Shown: positions 34,101 to 47,400 of the stretch, piece by piece
How positions within the stretch are numbered: the first letter of the stretch is position 1
Layout: each line of letters starts with the position of its first letter
NCBI RefSeq assembly: GCF_027172205.1
Contig: NC_070619.1
Span: forward strand, 1,932,001 to 1,996,000
Source: Podarcis raffonei
Taxonomy: Eukaryota; Chordata; Lepidosauria; Squamata; Lacertidae
Reading direction: 5' to 3'
DNA: 64,000 nucleotides
Notes under the pieces: generated by a model
What the model was told of the DNA's origin: nothing
Database searches by the model: none
The model's input: only the letters and a program-made list of their open reading frames with translations
Made by a program: the position numbers and the translations under genes

Positions 34101-35685
34101 GTCACTCGGCCAGCAGCCAGCCAAGGAAGCCCTGTGCGCTATGTCTCCCAAGCACCCAACTCCTGGCTGGCTGCCATGGGAGAGGCCAGCCACCAGCCTA
34201 TGGCTACAATGATGGGCAATTGCCAGGTGGGTCGCCCACCCACCCCACAAACCTGTCAAAGTTGTGCCACAGTGGGGGGCACAACCATGAAACAGCAGAA
34301 CTGATAAGGATTTGGGTTTTGTTTTATAAAGCAAGGGAATTTGGGGAAATGATATGTAATGAGATAAAAAAGATGTTTAAAGTGATTATATATTTTCAAA
34401 AATCAAGCTCTTCTAGTGATTATAGGGAAAGAAGATTATGCTGCTTATGTATGTAAACAGCAGCATATTTTCCCTATGCATAAAAATGGAAAAAAGAAGA
34501 AGGATTAGTGAAGTGGTGGACTATGCTGAATCGGCAAAGCTAATCGCTAAAAGGAGAGAACTTAACAATGATTGCTTTATGGAAGAATGGAAGCCTTTTT
34601 CGGACTATTTAAAGAAATAGGATCGTATGATGAATTTGCATGCAGGATTTGAACTATGAGCAACAGAACGAATGAGAGATTATTGAATTATTGTCATAAT
34701 GCGAGGGAGGGAAGACAGGGTGCAGCAAGGGGGAGAAATAAAAAACGCCCTGGGAAATGGGAGGGGACGTTGACCAAGTGAAAGAAGAATCTATTCTGTA
34801 TTGGAATGCACATGTGAAATTTCTGGAAATTTAATGAAATATATTTGGCAAAAAAATGATTTTTTTAAAAAAAGATGGTTCTAGTCCTCATGAATTCTGT
34901 TTGGGCATCTGTCTCACTGACTTGGCAGCGGGTCTCCAGGTTTTCAAGGAGGGAATTGCATCCTCCACCCCCACCCCCTACCTGGAGGGGACCAAACTGA
35001 GACATTCTGCCCGCAAAGCAGATACTCTAACCACTGAGCAATGCTGCCTCCGGAAGATAACCATATGCTCACCAGTCCCCGGAACAGAGTGAAGCTGATG
35101 TCGAAAAGGAAGAAGCCCACCAGGACCAAGTCCAGCGGGCGCTGCAGGAGGCTTTTGCGCTGCTCTTCCGAAACCTTCCCCAAAGGAGGAAAAAGGAAAG
35201 TAAGCTGACAGAATTATAGAACTGTTGAGCTGGAAGGGACCCCAGGGGCCATCTAGTCCAACCCCCTGCGGGTCTTGAGCTGATAGTGCGTTTGATATGT
35301 GTGGCATGAGCCTATAAACCAGGAGTGGCTGGAATATAAATAATAAAATTATTTATTATTATTATTATTATTATTAGTTCTGAAACTCAGGCACGGAGGT
35401 CTGACCGGCTCTGGGGATTTTGCTGTCCTCTGTCAGAAACAGGGCACTGCGCTGGGCAGTCTGAGCCACCGAGACAGTTCCTTATAGGCCCTTAGATAAG
35501 CCTATGGGGCACACATTCGCTGTAGTAACTGAGTGTATCTTCTGCAGACATTCGCAGTCTATCTCGCCCCACATGTGGGGCTTCTCTGTTTCAGGAAGTT
35601 TTTTATGTTTGACGACTTATGATGTTTTTATATGTGCTGGAAGCCGCCCAGAGTGGCTGGGGAAACCTGGCCAGATGGGTGGAGA

Positions 35686-35724
<39 letters not shown>

Positions 35725-36822
35725 TATTATTATTATTATTATTATTATTTCCTAGCACTTGAGCTGGAACCCGCAGTTGGTGCAAAATGCTGCATCAGGG
35801 TTGCTGACAGGAGTGAGACGCCATCTGCATGTCACTTCTGTGCTCAGAGATCTTCATTAGTTAACAATTGGCTACTGGGCCAAGTTCAAACAAGCAAATA
35901 AAAACCCTGAACCACTTGCAGAAAGGAAAATGAGGTCACCTATGACATCACCTCACATCATGCAGGCTCCTTCAGCCACTTCAATCTGCAGAACTGCCAA
36001 CTTCACAGGGTGACCGCGATCATTTGGGTGTGACTGCACCGAACTTTGGAACTCCTGGCTGACTGGCTCCTGCTGAAAGCTTTTTTCCTCTTTTTCATTT
36101 AGGCGAGCCTATCCAGATGTCTCAACGTGTTTCCTTTTAAACTGATAGTTGGCTTTACTTATTCTTATTTTCAAATGCTTTCCATCATTGTTGTTGATTT
36201 TTGCAGGGCGTGTTTCTGATAACATTATTGTTTTATTCTGACCGTAGATTGCTTTGACCACCATAAAATCATAGAATCATATGGGGACTGAACTTGCAAC
36301 TTTTGTGTTATCGGCACCCTGTGCTCTAACCAACTGAGCTGTCCCTGCTGAAAGCGGTACTTAAATCTCCTGATGTGTGATTAAAAAAGAAAGAAAGAAA
36401 GCTGGTGTCTAGAGAGGAAGCACTGGGGAGGTCGATTGGGAACAAGATTCTGGACCGGGCAGACCTTTGCTCTGATTCAAGGAGGCTCTTCTGACAGTGG
36501 TTTAGGGCAGCTAAGAAGAACCTCCACTCAAAAGGGCAGTCTACCTCCTACCAAATGCTGGAGGGAAGAGAACGCTGGTGCCTCTGGGGTTTTTCTGGGG
36601 TGATGGGTTTCCTAGCTATCAGAGTCAGGATGCTTTGGCTTAGAAGGCGTTTTCTTCCATTACCTTATCGGCCGTCTCGAGGGACAACGTCTTGGGCTGG
36701 GCATAGATCCTGGAGGCAGCCCAGATGAGGGCAAGGAGCAAAGGGACGTTGAGGAAGAAGTCCGGACGGATCTCAGAACCGTATTTCCCTGGGAAGCAAG
36801 GATTGGTCTCAGTCCACCCACA

Positions 36823-36870
<48 letters not shown>

Positions 36871-39505
36871 CCCGCCCTTCCTGGTTCAAAAACCGGGCTC
36901 AGGGCAGCTAACAACAAATTTAAAACACTTAATTGTAAAAGCAGCATAAAATACAGTATAAAACATGAATAACAATAAATTCAGAATTCAAAAATCAATT
37001 TAGGGGGGAAATCCATCCAATAAACATTAGATCATCACCAGGGCTAGCTGGATAAATTAGTCCTACTTGGGCCAGCGATGAGACCAGGGGAGAATTAGCT
37101 GTGGGGTCTCAGAGCGGGGAATCTTCATAAAAAGGGGAAGGGGAGGGAAGGAAGGGGAATAAAAGATCAGGCTAAGTTCAAATTGAAAGCCAGGCGGAAT
37201 AGCTTTGTCTTACAGGCCCTGTGGAAGGAAGTTAAATCCTGCAGGGCCCTGGTCTCATGGGACAGAGCGTTCCACCAGGTCGGAGCCATCACTGAGAAGG
37301 CCCTGGCCCTGGTGGAGGATAGTCTGACTTCCTTAGGGCCCGGGACCTCTAAACTATGGTTATTTCGTGGACCTTAAGGTCCTCTGTGGGGCAGACCAGG
37401 AGAGGCGGTCTCGTAAATACGAGGGCCCTAAGCCACAAAGTTAAATCTTGGGGACGCCAGTCAGCCCAGTTCTCCTGAGGGACTTTATTAGAACATGGAT
37501 GGTGGAATCATCTGCCCCCCACCTGCTGCCAGTCCGTGTGGACGATACTGGTTTGGGTGGACCACATGGTCTGGCTCAGAAGAAAGGCAGTTTGTTGAGG
37601 TGTGTCAGAAATCCCACCCAGCGTCTGGGCAAATCCCTAAAAGAAGCATAGTATAGTTGGAAGGGACCCAAGGGTCATCTAGTCCAACCCCCTGCAGTGC
37701 CGAAATCTCAGCCAAAGCTGAGGTAAGGAGAACTAAACTCTTCCCATTTTTCATTCGAAAGGGAGGATTATGGCAAGCGTTTCTCAGGGAGCAACTCACC
37801 AACCACATTCCCCAGCAGGTAGACGGCAAAGTTCATGGTGAGGGATCCGACCCAGTAGAGCCCAAAGTTCCGGAAACTCTTTCTGGACAGCAAACAGAGA
37901 GTCAGCACAGCTGGCCTACTCAGCCCCACCAAGTACAATTGGGGTCTATTCCCCCACTCCTCACCCCCAGCCTGAAAAATCCTCCCCCCTCTGTCCCAGA
38001 GAGAGTTTTTATGCCCCCCAAACAGCTCCAGGACCTGCAAAAACCCAGGGACTCCACAAAGCACTACCAGTTGGATTTCTGCCTGGCACCTTTACAAGGG
38101 TTCTGCAAAATCCCCAACAGAACGGACGACCTCTGGACTCTCTTTTGTTGGAGGTTTTTAAACAGATGACCCTTGATATTCCTTCCAGCTCTACAAGTTT
38201 ATGACAACAGACCTGTCTCACCTTTGAGTGATGGCTGCAATCATGGCCAGCTGGAGGGCAAAGTGGGTGGTGGCAGACCAATAGCAGTTCATCATACCGT
38301 GAGCTGTGCTTAGGTATGGCTCACCCTATAGGAAGCAGAAACCAAGATGTCAGTCACGGCCAGAGGAACGGCTAAGGGAGCTGGGCATGTTTAGCCTGGA
38401 GAAGAGGAGGTTAAGGGGTGATATGATAGCCATGTTCAAATATATAAATGGATGTCACATAGAGGAGGGAGAAAGGTTGTTTTCTGCTGCTCCAGAGAAG
38501 CGGACACGGAGCAATGGATCCAAACTGCAGGAAAGAAGATTCCACCTAAACATTAGGAAGAACTTCCTGACAGTAAGAGCTGTTTGACAGTGGAATTTGC
38601 TGCCAAGGAGTGTGGTGGAGTCTCCTTCTTTGGAGGTCTTTAAGCAAAGGCTTGACAACCATATGTCAGGAGTGCTCTGATGGTGTTTCCTGCTTGGCAG
38701 GGGGTTGGACTCGATGGCCCTTGTGGTCTCTTCCAACTCTAGGATTCTAGGATTCTATGACCCGTCCCGTCCTTCTACCATCCATTTCAACATCTGCACG
38801 TCCCCCAGAAATTAAAAGTTGTGACTCTGCGGCCAAAAAGCAGATTTTGCATGAAACAGACACACACACACACAAACAGGTTAGTTCCTGGCATTTCCAG
38901 CTGTGGCTGAGGAAATGGTACCTAAATCCCCATCTGAAAACCTGAAGAGATGCTGCCAGCCAGTGTAGACAGCACTAAGCTGGATGGATCAATGATCTGA
39001 CTTGACTTGAGGCAGCTGCCTATTTGAATCGGTTCTTTATTCAAAACGCTGAGGACTAGAACCTTTTTTTTTAAAGTCGTTTAGTCATGTCCGACTCTTC
39101 GTGACCCCCTGGACCAGAGCACGCCAGGCACTCCTGTCTTCCACTCCCTCCCGCAGTTTGGTCAAACTCATGCTGGTAGCTTCGAGAACACTGTCCCACC
39201 ATCTCGTCCTTTGTCGTCCCCTTCTCCTTGCGCCCTCCATCTTTCCCAACATCAGGGTCTTTTCCAGGGAGTCTTCCCTCCCTGCGAGAAGTGAGATTAT
39301 AGGGAACCAGGCAGAGGGCCTTCTCAGTAGTGGCACCCGCCCTGTGGAACGCCCTCCCACCAGATGTCAAAGAGAACAACAACTACCAGACTTTTAGAAG
39401 ACATCTGAAGGCAGCCCTGTTTAGGGAAGCTTTTAATGTTTGACAGACCACTGTATTTTAATATTTTGTTGGAAGCCGCCCAGAGTGGTGGGGTATAAAT
39501 ATATT

Positions 39506-39544
<39 letters not shown>

Positions 39545-41818
39545 AATAATATTATTATTTGCACAACCAGTCCGGATCCAATGATTCCCAGGCATGCGCC
39601 TCCACATGGTGAAGACATCAGGTGCCATCCTGGCACCCAGGCGTCCTCACTTGGTCACAGGTGGCCAATAGGTGCAAAGAGTGCCTAGCTAATTTTGAGC
39701 ACTGGCTGTTAATGGTGTCACTACCTATGCCCAAGCTGTAGAAAGGTACAGATGTACCCCCTTCTCTTAAAAGGTCTTGTGTCTTCGGGGGCCTGGCTGA
39801 AAGGAAACCTGGCTGAAAGGTTTTATGTGATAAAACCACCCACCGCTCAGAGAAAGGTTTGAAGCGTCTGATATGGGTCGCACACCCTCCGCGCCCTCCC
39901 GGTTGCACTCCTGCCTGCGAGGACTTGCCTGTCTCGTGTAGCCTTCCAGGAAGTTGCTTATGTAGCCATCTTCTTCCAGAACAATGACGGCGCTGATTCC
40001 CGACACGAAGGAAAGTACAACGAACACTGCAGGGATATGGGGAAATAAATATTTGTGTTTTCCACTGAATGCACTTTTGAGTTTCATGAGGGATAGCGAC
40101 ATTTTTTTTTGTAAAGGTGACCAGGTGGCCAACTGTTTACACACATACGTTAAACACACACACAGAGAAAGAGAAGCAGGGAGGGGGGGGGCAGGCAGGA
40201 AGATGCCCCAAGAGAAAGGAGAGACTTACCGTAGAAGAGGGCATCCTCAGAGTCACTTGCGGAGTAAACCAGAGCAAACAGGAATAAGAGGATCCCGAAG
40301 GCAGTCACTGCGATGGCCGAGGGGCTGCAAGGAGGAGAAAACAATGAAAAAGAAGCAACACGTTTGGTTGTGCATGGCTTAACCATTTCTTCCTATGCCC
40401 AGATGTTATGTACTGAGTTGAATAGGATCCAAACTGCAGCAGTCTGATTGGTCCTAGAACAATAGGATCCAAAAGGCAGCAGTCTGATTGGTCCTAGAAC
40501 AATAGGATTCAGAATGCAGCAGTCTGATTGGTCCTAGAACAATGCAGCAGTATGATTGGTTGGCAGGAACTACCCAATCATGCCCCAGATAGAAGTGAAT
40601 CCACAACCTGATTGGCTTACAGTAGAATTCCGGAATTAGCCAATCATGTGCAGCCCATTGTGTAAATAATGTATATAAAGCTGATACTTTGAGGGGACTT
40701 TCATTCATTCCTCCTCACCACTATGAGCTGAATAAAGAGCATGAAATCACTTCGCGACTCTGAGTATATTTCACCAGACATCCTGCTACTTTAACGTAAG
40801 AGTCATCCTGCTGGATCAAGCCCACAGGGCCCACCTAGTCTAGCATCCTGGCCTCGATTCAGAAGTATGCTGCCGACATCTGGGGGGAGGCAGAGCACAG
40901 CCGTCCTGCCTAGGAGACATCGACAGCATACCCTCCAACATTTCTCTAGGGATGGAGGTGGCCTAGTTAACAACAACAACAATTTTTATACCCCACCCAC
41001 CCACACATCTGCCTGGGTTGCTCCAACCGCTCTGGGCAGCTTGCGGCATATATAAAAACAAAAATAAAACATTAAACATTAAAACAGCTTCCCTATATGG
41101 GGCCTTCAGATGTCTTCTAAAGGTAATAACCTACTATTATTATTATTATTATTATTATTTATTAATTAATAGTACTATTATATAGGATTTCCCTATTTTC
41201 ATCGGAGAAATGTTGGAGGCCATGAAAATGCTTTGTGAGTCCACATCTAATCTTGCCCTTTTATCAAATTTATTCATTGGTTTGTGCTTTTCTTTTTGGC
41301 AAGCTACTGAAAAATAAAATAACATCAAACTGGGATGAAGGGCTTTTCTCAGGAGGGTGGAGGTTGTATGTTGTGTGTCCTAATAGAGCACCTTCCTTCT
41401 GGTAGGGAGTGCTCTGTGGGGTGGGGAACAACAAAACCTTGCAGGGCGAGGAGGGTCAGTTGCACGGGGAGGGGAAGCACCCCCGCTTTCATCTGAGGAA
41501 TGTTAGAGGGTATCATTTCGGCTCTTTATTCCAAACCCTGAGGACTAGAGCCCCACTTTGGGTTTGAGGAAGGGCCATAGCTTTCCAGGCTTCCAGGCAG
41601 AAAGTCTGTGTGCAGATCAAGGCTGGAGATCAAGGCTGCAGCCTTCTGCATGCACAGGAGCTGTTCTGCTGCAACCCTGGTCCAAAACCCGAATTGACAT
41701 TCAGGTCACACAAAAAACCCTTTTCCTCTGCAAACCTGCAGCTCCAGCACTTGCAGATGTCACCCGGGAAGGGGTAGGGACAGCCCCTGAGCTGCAAATT
41801 GAAAGGTGGTTTTCTCTC

Positions 41819-41873
<55 letters not shown>

Positions 41874-43008
41874 CAGCTCAGAAGCAGCCACTGTGCATCA
41901 GCCACACAGCTGCAATGCAGATCCAGACCAAACTCAGAAACCTCCTTGCAGCAGATTATATATATATGGCTCTAGAAAAAGCATCCGCAGAGCTGCACAG
42001 GGGGTCTTTCCAGATCAATCGCTGCCTGCAGTGGAAGCTAGCAGAGGACAAGTGGATCACGGAGGAAGAAGATTTATCCGGTTCAGATTTTTTAAAAGGG
42101 CTCCTTCAGCAGATGCACAAGCGATAAAACTCCACGCTTGGATTAGGGTCCCTTCCCTGGAAGAGGAGAGCAGGATTCTGGTCCTCATGAACAAAGGGCT
42201 GAATTACAAGGAACCCAGGAAGCTCAGCCCCTCCAAGTGCCCCTGTTTTCCAAGGACAGTCCTGGCTTTACAGAAGGCGTCCCAGTTTCTGATTTGATCC
42301 CGGAATGTCCCGCTTTTCCTTAGGAAACTCTACAGTTATATGATTCTGTGAAATACATATATGCCACCCTGGGCTCCTTGGTGCAAAGGGTGGGATATAA
42401 ATGCAATTTCTCTCTCTGTTTGTGTGTGATTGAGTGGTATATAGAATCGTAGAACTGCAGAGTTGGAAGGGACCCCGAGGGTCATCTAGTCCAACCCCCG
42501 GCAACGCGGGAATATTTTGCCCAATGTGGTGCTCTAACCCACAACTCTGAGATTAAAAGTCTCATGCTCTACTGACTGAACTATCCTCCATTACTTATTG
42601 GATGCCGGTGGCGCTGGGGTCTAAACCACTGAACCTCTTGGGCTTGCTGATCGGAAGGTTGGCGGTTCGAATCCCCGCAACGGGGTGAGCTCCCGTTGCT
42701 CGGTCCCTGCTCCTGCCAACCTAGCAATTCGAAAGCATGTCAAAGTGCAAGTAGATAAATAGGTACCGCTCCGGCGGGAAGGTAAACGGCGTTTCCGTGC
42801 GCTCTGGCACTTGTCACGGTGCGCCAGAAGCGGTTTAGTCCTGCTGGCCCCATGACTGGAAAGCTGTCTGTGGACAAATGCCGGCTCCCTTGGCCTGTAA
42901 AGCGAGATGAGTGCTGCAACCCCATAGTCAAGTTTGACTGGACTTACCGGTAACTGTCCAGGGGTCCTTCACCTTTACCTTTACCTTTACCATTACTTAT
43001 ACTACTTG

Positions 43009-43076
<68 letters not shown>

Positions 43077-43388
43077 ATGGATATTTAGAGATAGACTGCA
43101 CCTGAACTTGGGGTTTCTATTTATTCCTTTAAAAACAACCACCTTGTGAGCTATTTATTAGCTGATGTGGCTAATAGGAAGGCTGCTTGCATGTCGCCAA
43201 CCTGCCCATCCCCGCTCAAGGGTAAGCCTAGCTATGATTCACCAGGCTGCTGGGCCAGATAGCAGGTCCCTGTTTCCCAGATAGCGCAGGGAAAAGATCA
43301 AAGTCCGGCCGCCTGTCCAGAGTGCATCAGGCGTCAGCCAGCAGAGCCTTTAGGACATGAGTCCTACAGCTGCCAGACCAGGCCAAGC

Positions 43389-43426
<38 letters not shown>

Positions 43427-44418
43427 TGAATGGACCCTACACAACCCTTAATAAAATAGTAGGGGGAAACTGCAGTAAATACCGGTATGTTTGACAGTTG
43501 TTCGTTTCTTTGTTTAATTACAGTGGTACCTCGGGTTAAAGATGCTTCAGGTTACAGACGCTTCAGGTTACAGACTCTGCTAACCCAGAAATAGGACCTC
43601 GGGTTAAGAACTTTGCTTCAGGATGAGAACAGAAATCGTGCTCCGGTGGCGGCAGCGGGAGGCCCCATTAGCTAAAGTGGTACCTCAGGTTAAGAACAGT
43701 TTCAGGTTAAGAACGACCCTACAGAACAAATTAAGTTCTTAACCCGAGGTACCACTGTAATTGATTTTCCAAAAATCAACTTCCCTCACTCCCCACCATG
43801 ATTTCCTCAATTTCTCTATTACTGCTGCATATTGTAATTATACCACGCCTTCTTTCCTCCAACTTTTTTCTCAGTATCTCGATGACTACTGTCCTTAATC
43901 CAAACTTGTTAGCATTTTAGCATATTTATAATGAGGTTTTTTAAATATCATCTACAAACATTTTCCAACCCTCCTTTAAGACTGACTCATCTCACTCTCT
44001 AATTTTACTAGCTAAACTTGCTAATTCAGCATATTCCATAAACTTCACCTGCCACTCCTCTGCTTGTGGCCTCTCCTTCCTTGGAGGTTTTTAGGCAGAG
44101 GTTGGATGGCTGTCTGCCATGGATGCTTTGGCTGAGATTCCTGCATTGCTGGGGGTTGGACTAGATGACCCTCAGAGGTCCCTTCCAACTCTACAATTCT
44201 ATGATTCTATGCAGTTAGAAAGCTGATAGCCAAACAGGGATAAGTGGGCAATTGTCCACTTTGTAAACAGGAGTGAGAAATCCGGCATGGAATGTTAATG
44301 CATGCATTAAAAAGAAAAATAGATGTGAGAAATAATAGGGGGGGAGTCTCATCCAAAAGTTGTTATGCCATTTGCTGACTATTGGAGTCGTAGAGGTTGA
44401 AATAAAAAATTTAAGGCC

Positions 44419-44464
<46 letters not shown>

Positions 44465-47400
44465 GATAGATAGATAGATGATAGATAGAATAAATGTTCA
44501 TAACTGCATATAAAAACCACATGTCTGAAACCCCACAGAAAAGGTCCTGAAACCATTTTGTCCCTCCCAAATTGACCTCAAATATTTCTCTGCAAGGTCA
44601 AAGGAAATGGAAAAGTCTCCCCATTGTCTTTTCCTTCACAAATCCTGTCTTAAGGGTACGTCTGTGTGTGACTAGGGTGAGCCTGTGACCTGGCTCAGGA
44701 AATAAGTATTTGTCATTACAAAAGACTGACCAGGCTCCCCAGAGTATCCAATCAAGTGAGCATTAACAGGTAACCTGTCAGACGAGATAAACAACGCACT
44801 CAGATTGCTGTTGTAGACTGCCTTTTCTGTGATATAGGGATGATGTATTGGGGGGCGGGCATGTTCTTGGGTTACACCCCTTGTGATGTCGGTATGATGT
44901 TTCTGGGGGTGATCTTGGACTCCAGGACAGGCAATTTAAAATGTCTATATAAGGGCAGGCACACCTTTGTTCTGGGTCCTCCTCCTTTCCTGCATGTGAG
45001 GGGAGCACCCTGTTGCAACAGTTCAATAAAGATCAGGCTTACGAGCTGCTTTGCTTCTCAATATTCTCTGGTTGGCCTCTGTTATTTTCTTTGACCGATG
45101 GAGAACCTGCAAAGGACTCTATAAGGGCTCTTGTGTCCCCCATAAGGGAATAAGGGCAGATTTTTGTTTATTACAATGCCAATGCAACAATAGTGGGAAG
45201 GTTTCGTTGGAAGTAATGCAGAATTTGTTCATAAACCGGCTAAACTGAACAAGAACAAAGAAAGCTGCCTTTATGGTTCATCTGTCTCAATACTGTCTGC
45301 ACTGACTGGCAGAAGCTCTCCAGGGTTTGAAGCAAGGAGCCTTTTCCATCCCTGCCTGAAGCTGGACTGGACTGAACCTGGTTCTCTTTGTGCAAGGCAG
45401 ATGCTGCAACCACTGAGCTGCTTCTTCCCTAAACGCCTCTTCCCCATCCACACATTTCTGAAAAGGGCAGTTTTAAATAGGTGCATCGCCTGCTCTGACC
45501 AGTAGCAGCAACTCCAGGATTACATACCCTCCCACATTTCTCCAATGAAAATAGGGATGTCCTGTTTACTACTACTAATAATAATAACAGCAATAATTTT
45601 ATTATTTATACCCCACTCATCTGATAGGGTTGCCCCAGCCATTCTGGACAGCTTCCAATAAATATTTAAACATTAAACATCAAAAATCTTCTCTATCCAG
45701 GGCTGCCTTCAGATGCCTTCTAAAGGTTGTACAGTTACTTATCTCCTGGGCTTGGGGGTCGCATAACTCCAGACCCTCCAACATTTCCCTGATGAAAATA
45801 GGGACATTCTAAGGAAAAGTGGGACATTCTGGGATCAAATCAGAAACCGGGACAGCTTCTGTAAATCCGGGACGGTCCCTGGAAAATAGGGACACTTGGA
45901 GGGTCTGGGATTTCAGACTGGGGACATTTCCAGCAACACCTGAAAATGCTGGGGATCTGTGCCCCAATTCTTATGTTTGTCAATCCTCAGATAGAATCAT
46001 AGGATTGTTGAGTTGAAGCGGACCCCCAACCCCCCTGTGCTGCAGGAACCGCTCTGCATTAATAGGGGATGTTGTTGCCCTATAGAGCATGCCCATTTCT
46101 TCAGATGGCTATATTGAAGAAGCGTCCCATGGTTAAACAGTGGAACTCCCTGCCACAGGATTAAACAAAGTCAGAGGCAGCAATGCTTCTGGATTCCAGC
46201 TGCTTCAGGACAGGAGAGGGCTCTTGGGCTCAAATCCTGCTTGCAAGATTTTTTTTTTTAAAAAAAGCTTAACTAAAAGTAGAAATAATCTGAATATTTG
46301 AAATTGAAATGCTTGCTGAGATGCCACCATCTCCCTCTCTAGCGAGCATTTCCCTAGAAAAAGTCAGTGCCTGCTTTTTGCAGGCAGCGTATCATGTCAT
46401 CCTTCATTGCAATGTGCAAGCTATTCTCTGCAGAACATCAGAATTCAGGATACTACAGCATCTTTCTTGCTCAGCCAGGCACCACTTGTGCCATGCAGAC
46501 GTCATTCTGTACCTTGCGGAGAGCAAAGACCTGGCTAAGGTTGAGAAGGGCAAGAGAGCGTCTCCCTGGGCTGTGCTTACTAGAAAAACTGCATTGCGGA
46601 AAAGGAAGAATTTGAGAAGGAAGTGCTGAAAAGGTTTTCAGCAAATCCAATAAACCTTTTAAAAAACAATATAAAAAAGGCGCGCTCTTTGTAATTTTGC
46701 AAAATATACTCGCCAGCTGCATAAAAGGTACTCCCTGATGTTAATTCTTTATTTGACTTCCTAGTTTTCAAATGAAAGAAGATTTTGACGGATTTTTCTG
46801 AGCATTTGGAGTCAAAAGAAAGTAATTTGGAACTACAGCTGCTGAAACATTTCATTCTGAATTGGCTAGACAGAGCCAAGCAGAGGACATGTGGGTGCCC
46901 TTCCCACCCCCACAACACAAATCCTGGCTCTGTGCATTCAGGTTTCCCATTGTGGCATCTGTGGGAACAGGATGCTGGACTCGATGGGTCACTGGTCTCA
47001 TCCAGGAGGCTTTTCTTATGTCCTTAACAACTAATAAAGCAAAACAGCGGCGTAGACAGTCCAGTAAAACAATGCACCAAAATGGCACTAAAATTACCTT
47101 CTTGACAAGTTGCAAGATCGGCCTGCAAAACCCCCAAACCACCTCCTTGGCCTTAATACGTAACTAAGAATTCCTTTCTTAAAGCAATAAAGAAATAAAA
47201 TCAGCAGTCACCACACAGTCTCTTTGAATGGCCATGCTCCAATAGGGGAAATTTCCAATAAGCTGACGTCCCCGTTTTCATCGGAGAAAGATTGGAGGGG
47301 ACGCCTCTATTTAAATCGGAGAAATGTTGCGGTGTATGGAATAGGATGTCCCCATTTTCATTGGAGAAATGTTGGTAGGACCCAGAATGTATGTTTTACC

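Noticed and set aside
41558-42127. 189-codon open frame in TM6SF2 intron 1
   Set aside because: It runs through a (GA)n microsatellite coding Arg-Glu repeats and shows no family resemblance or splice context.
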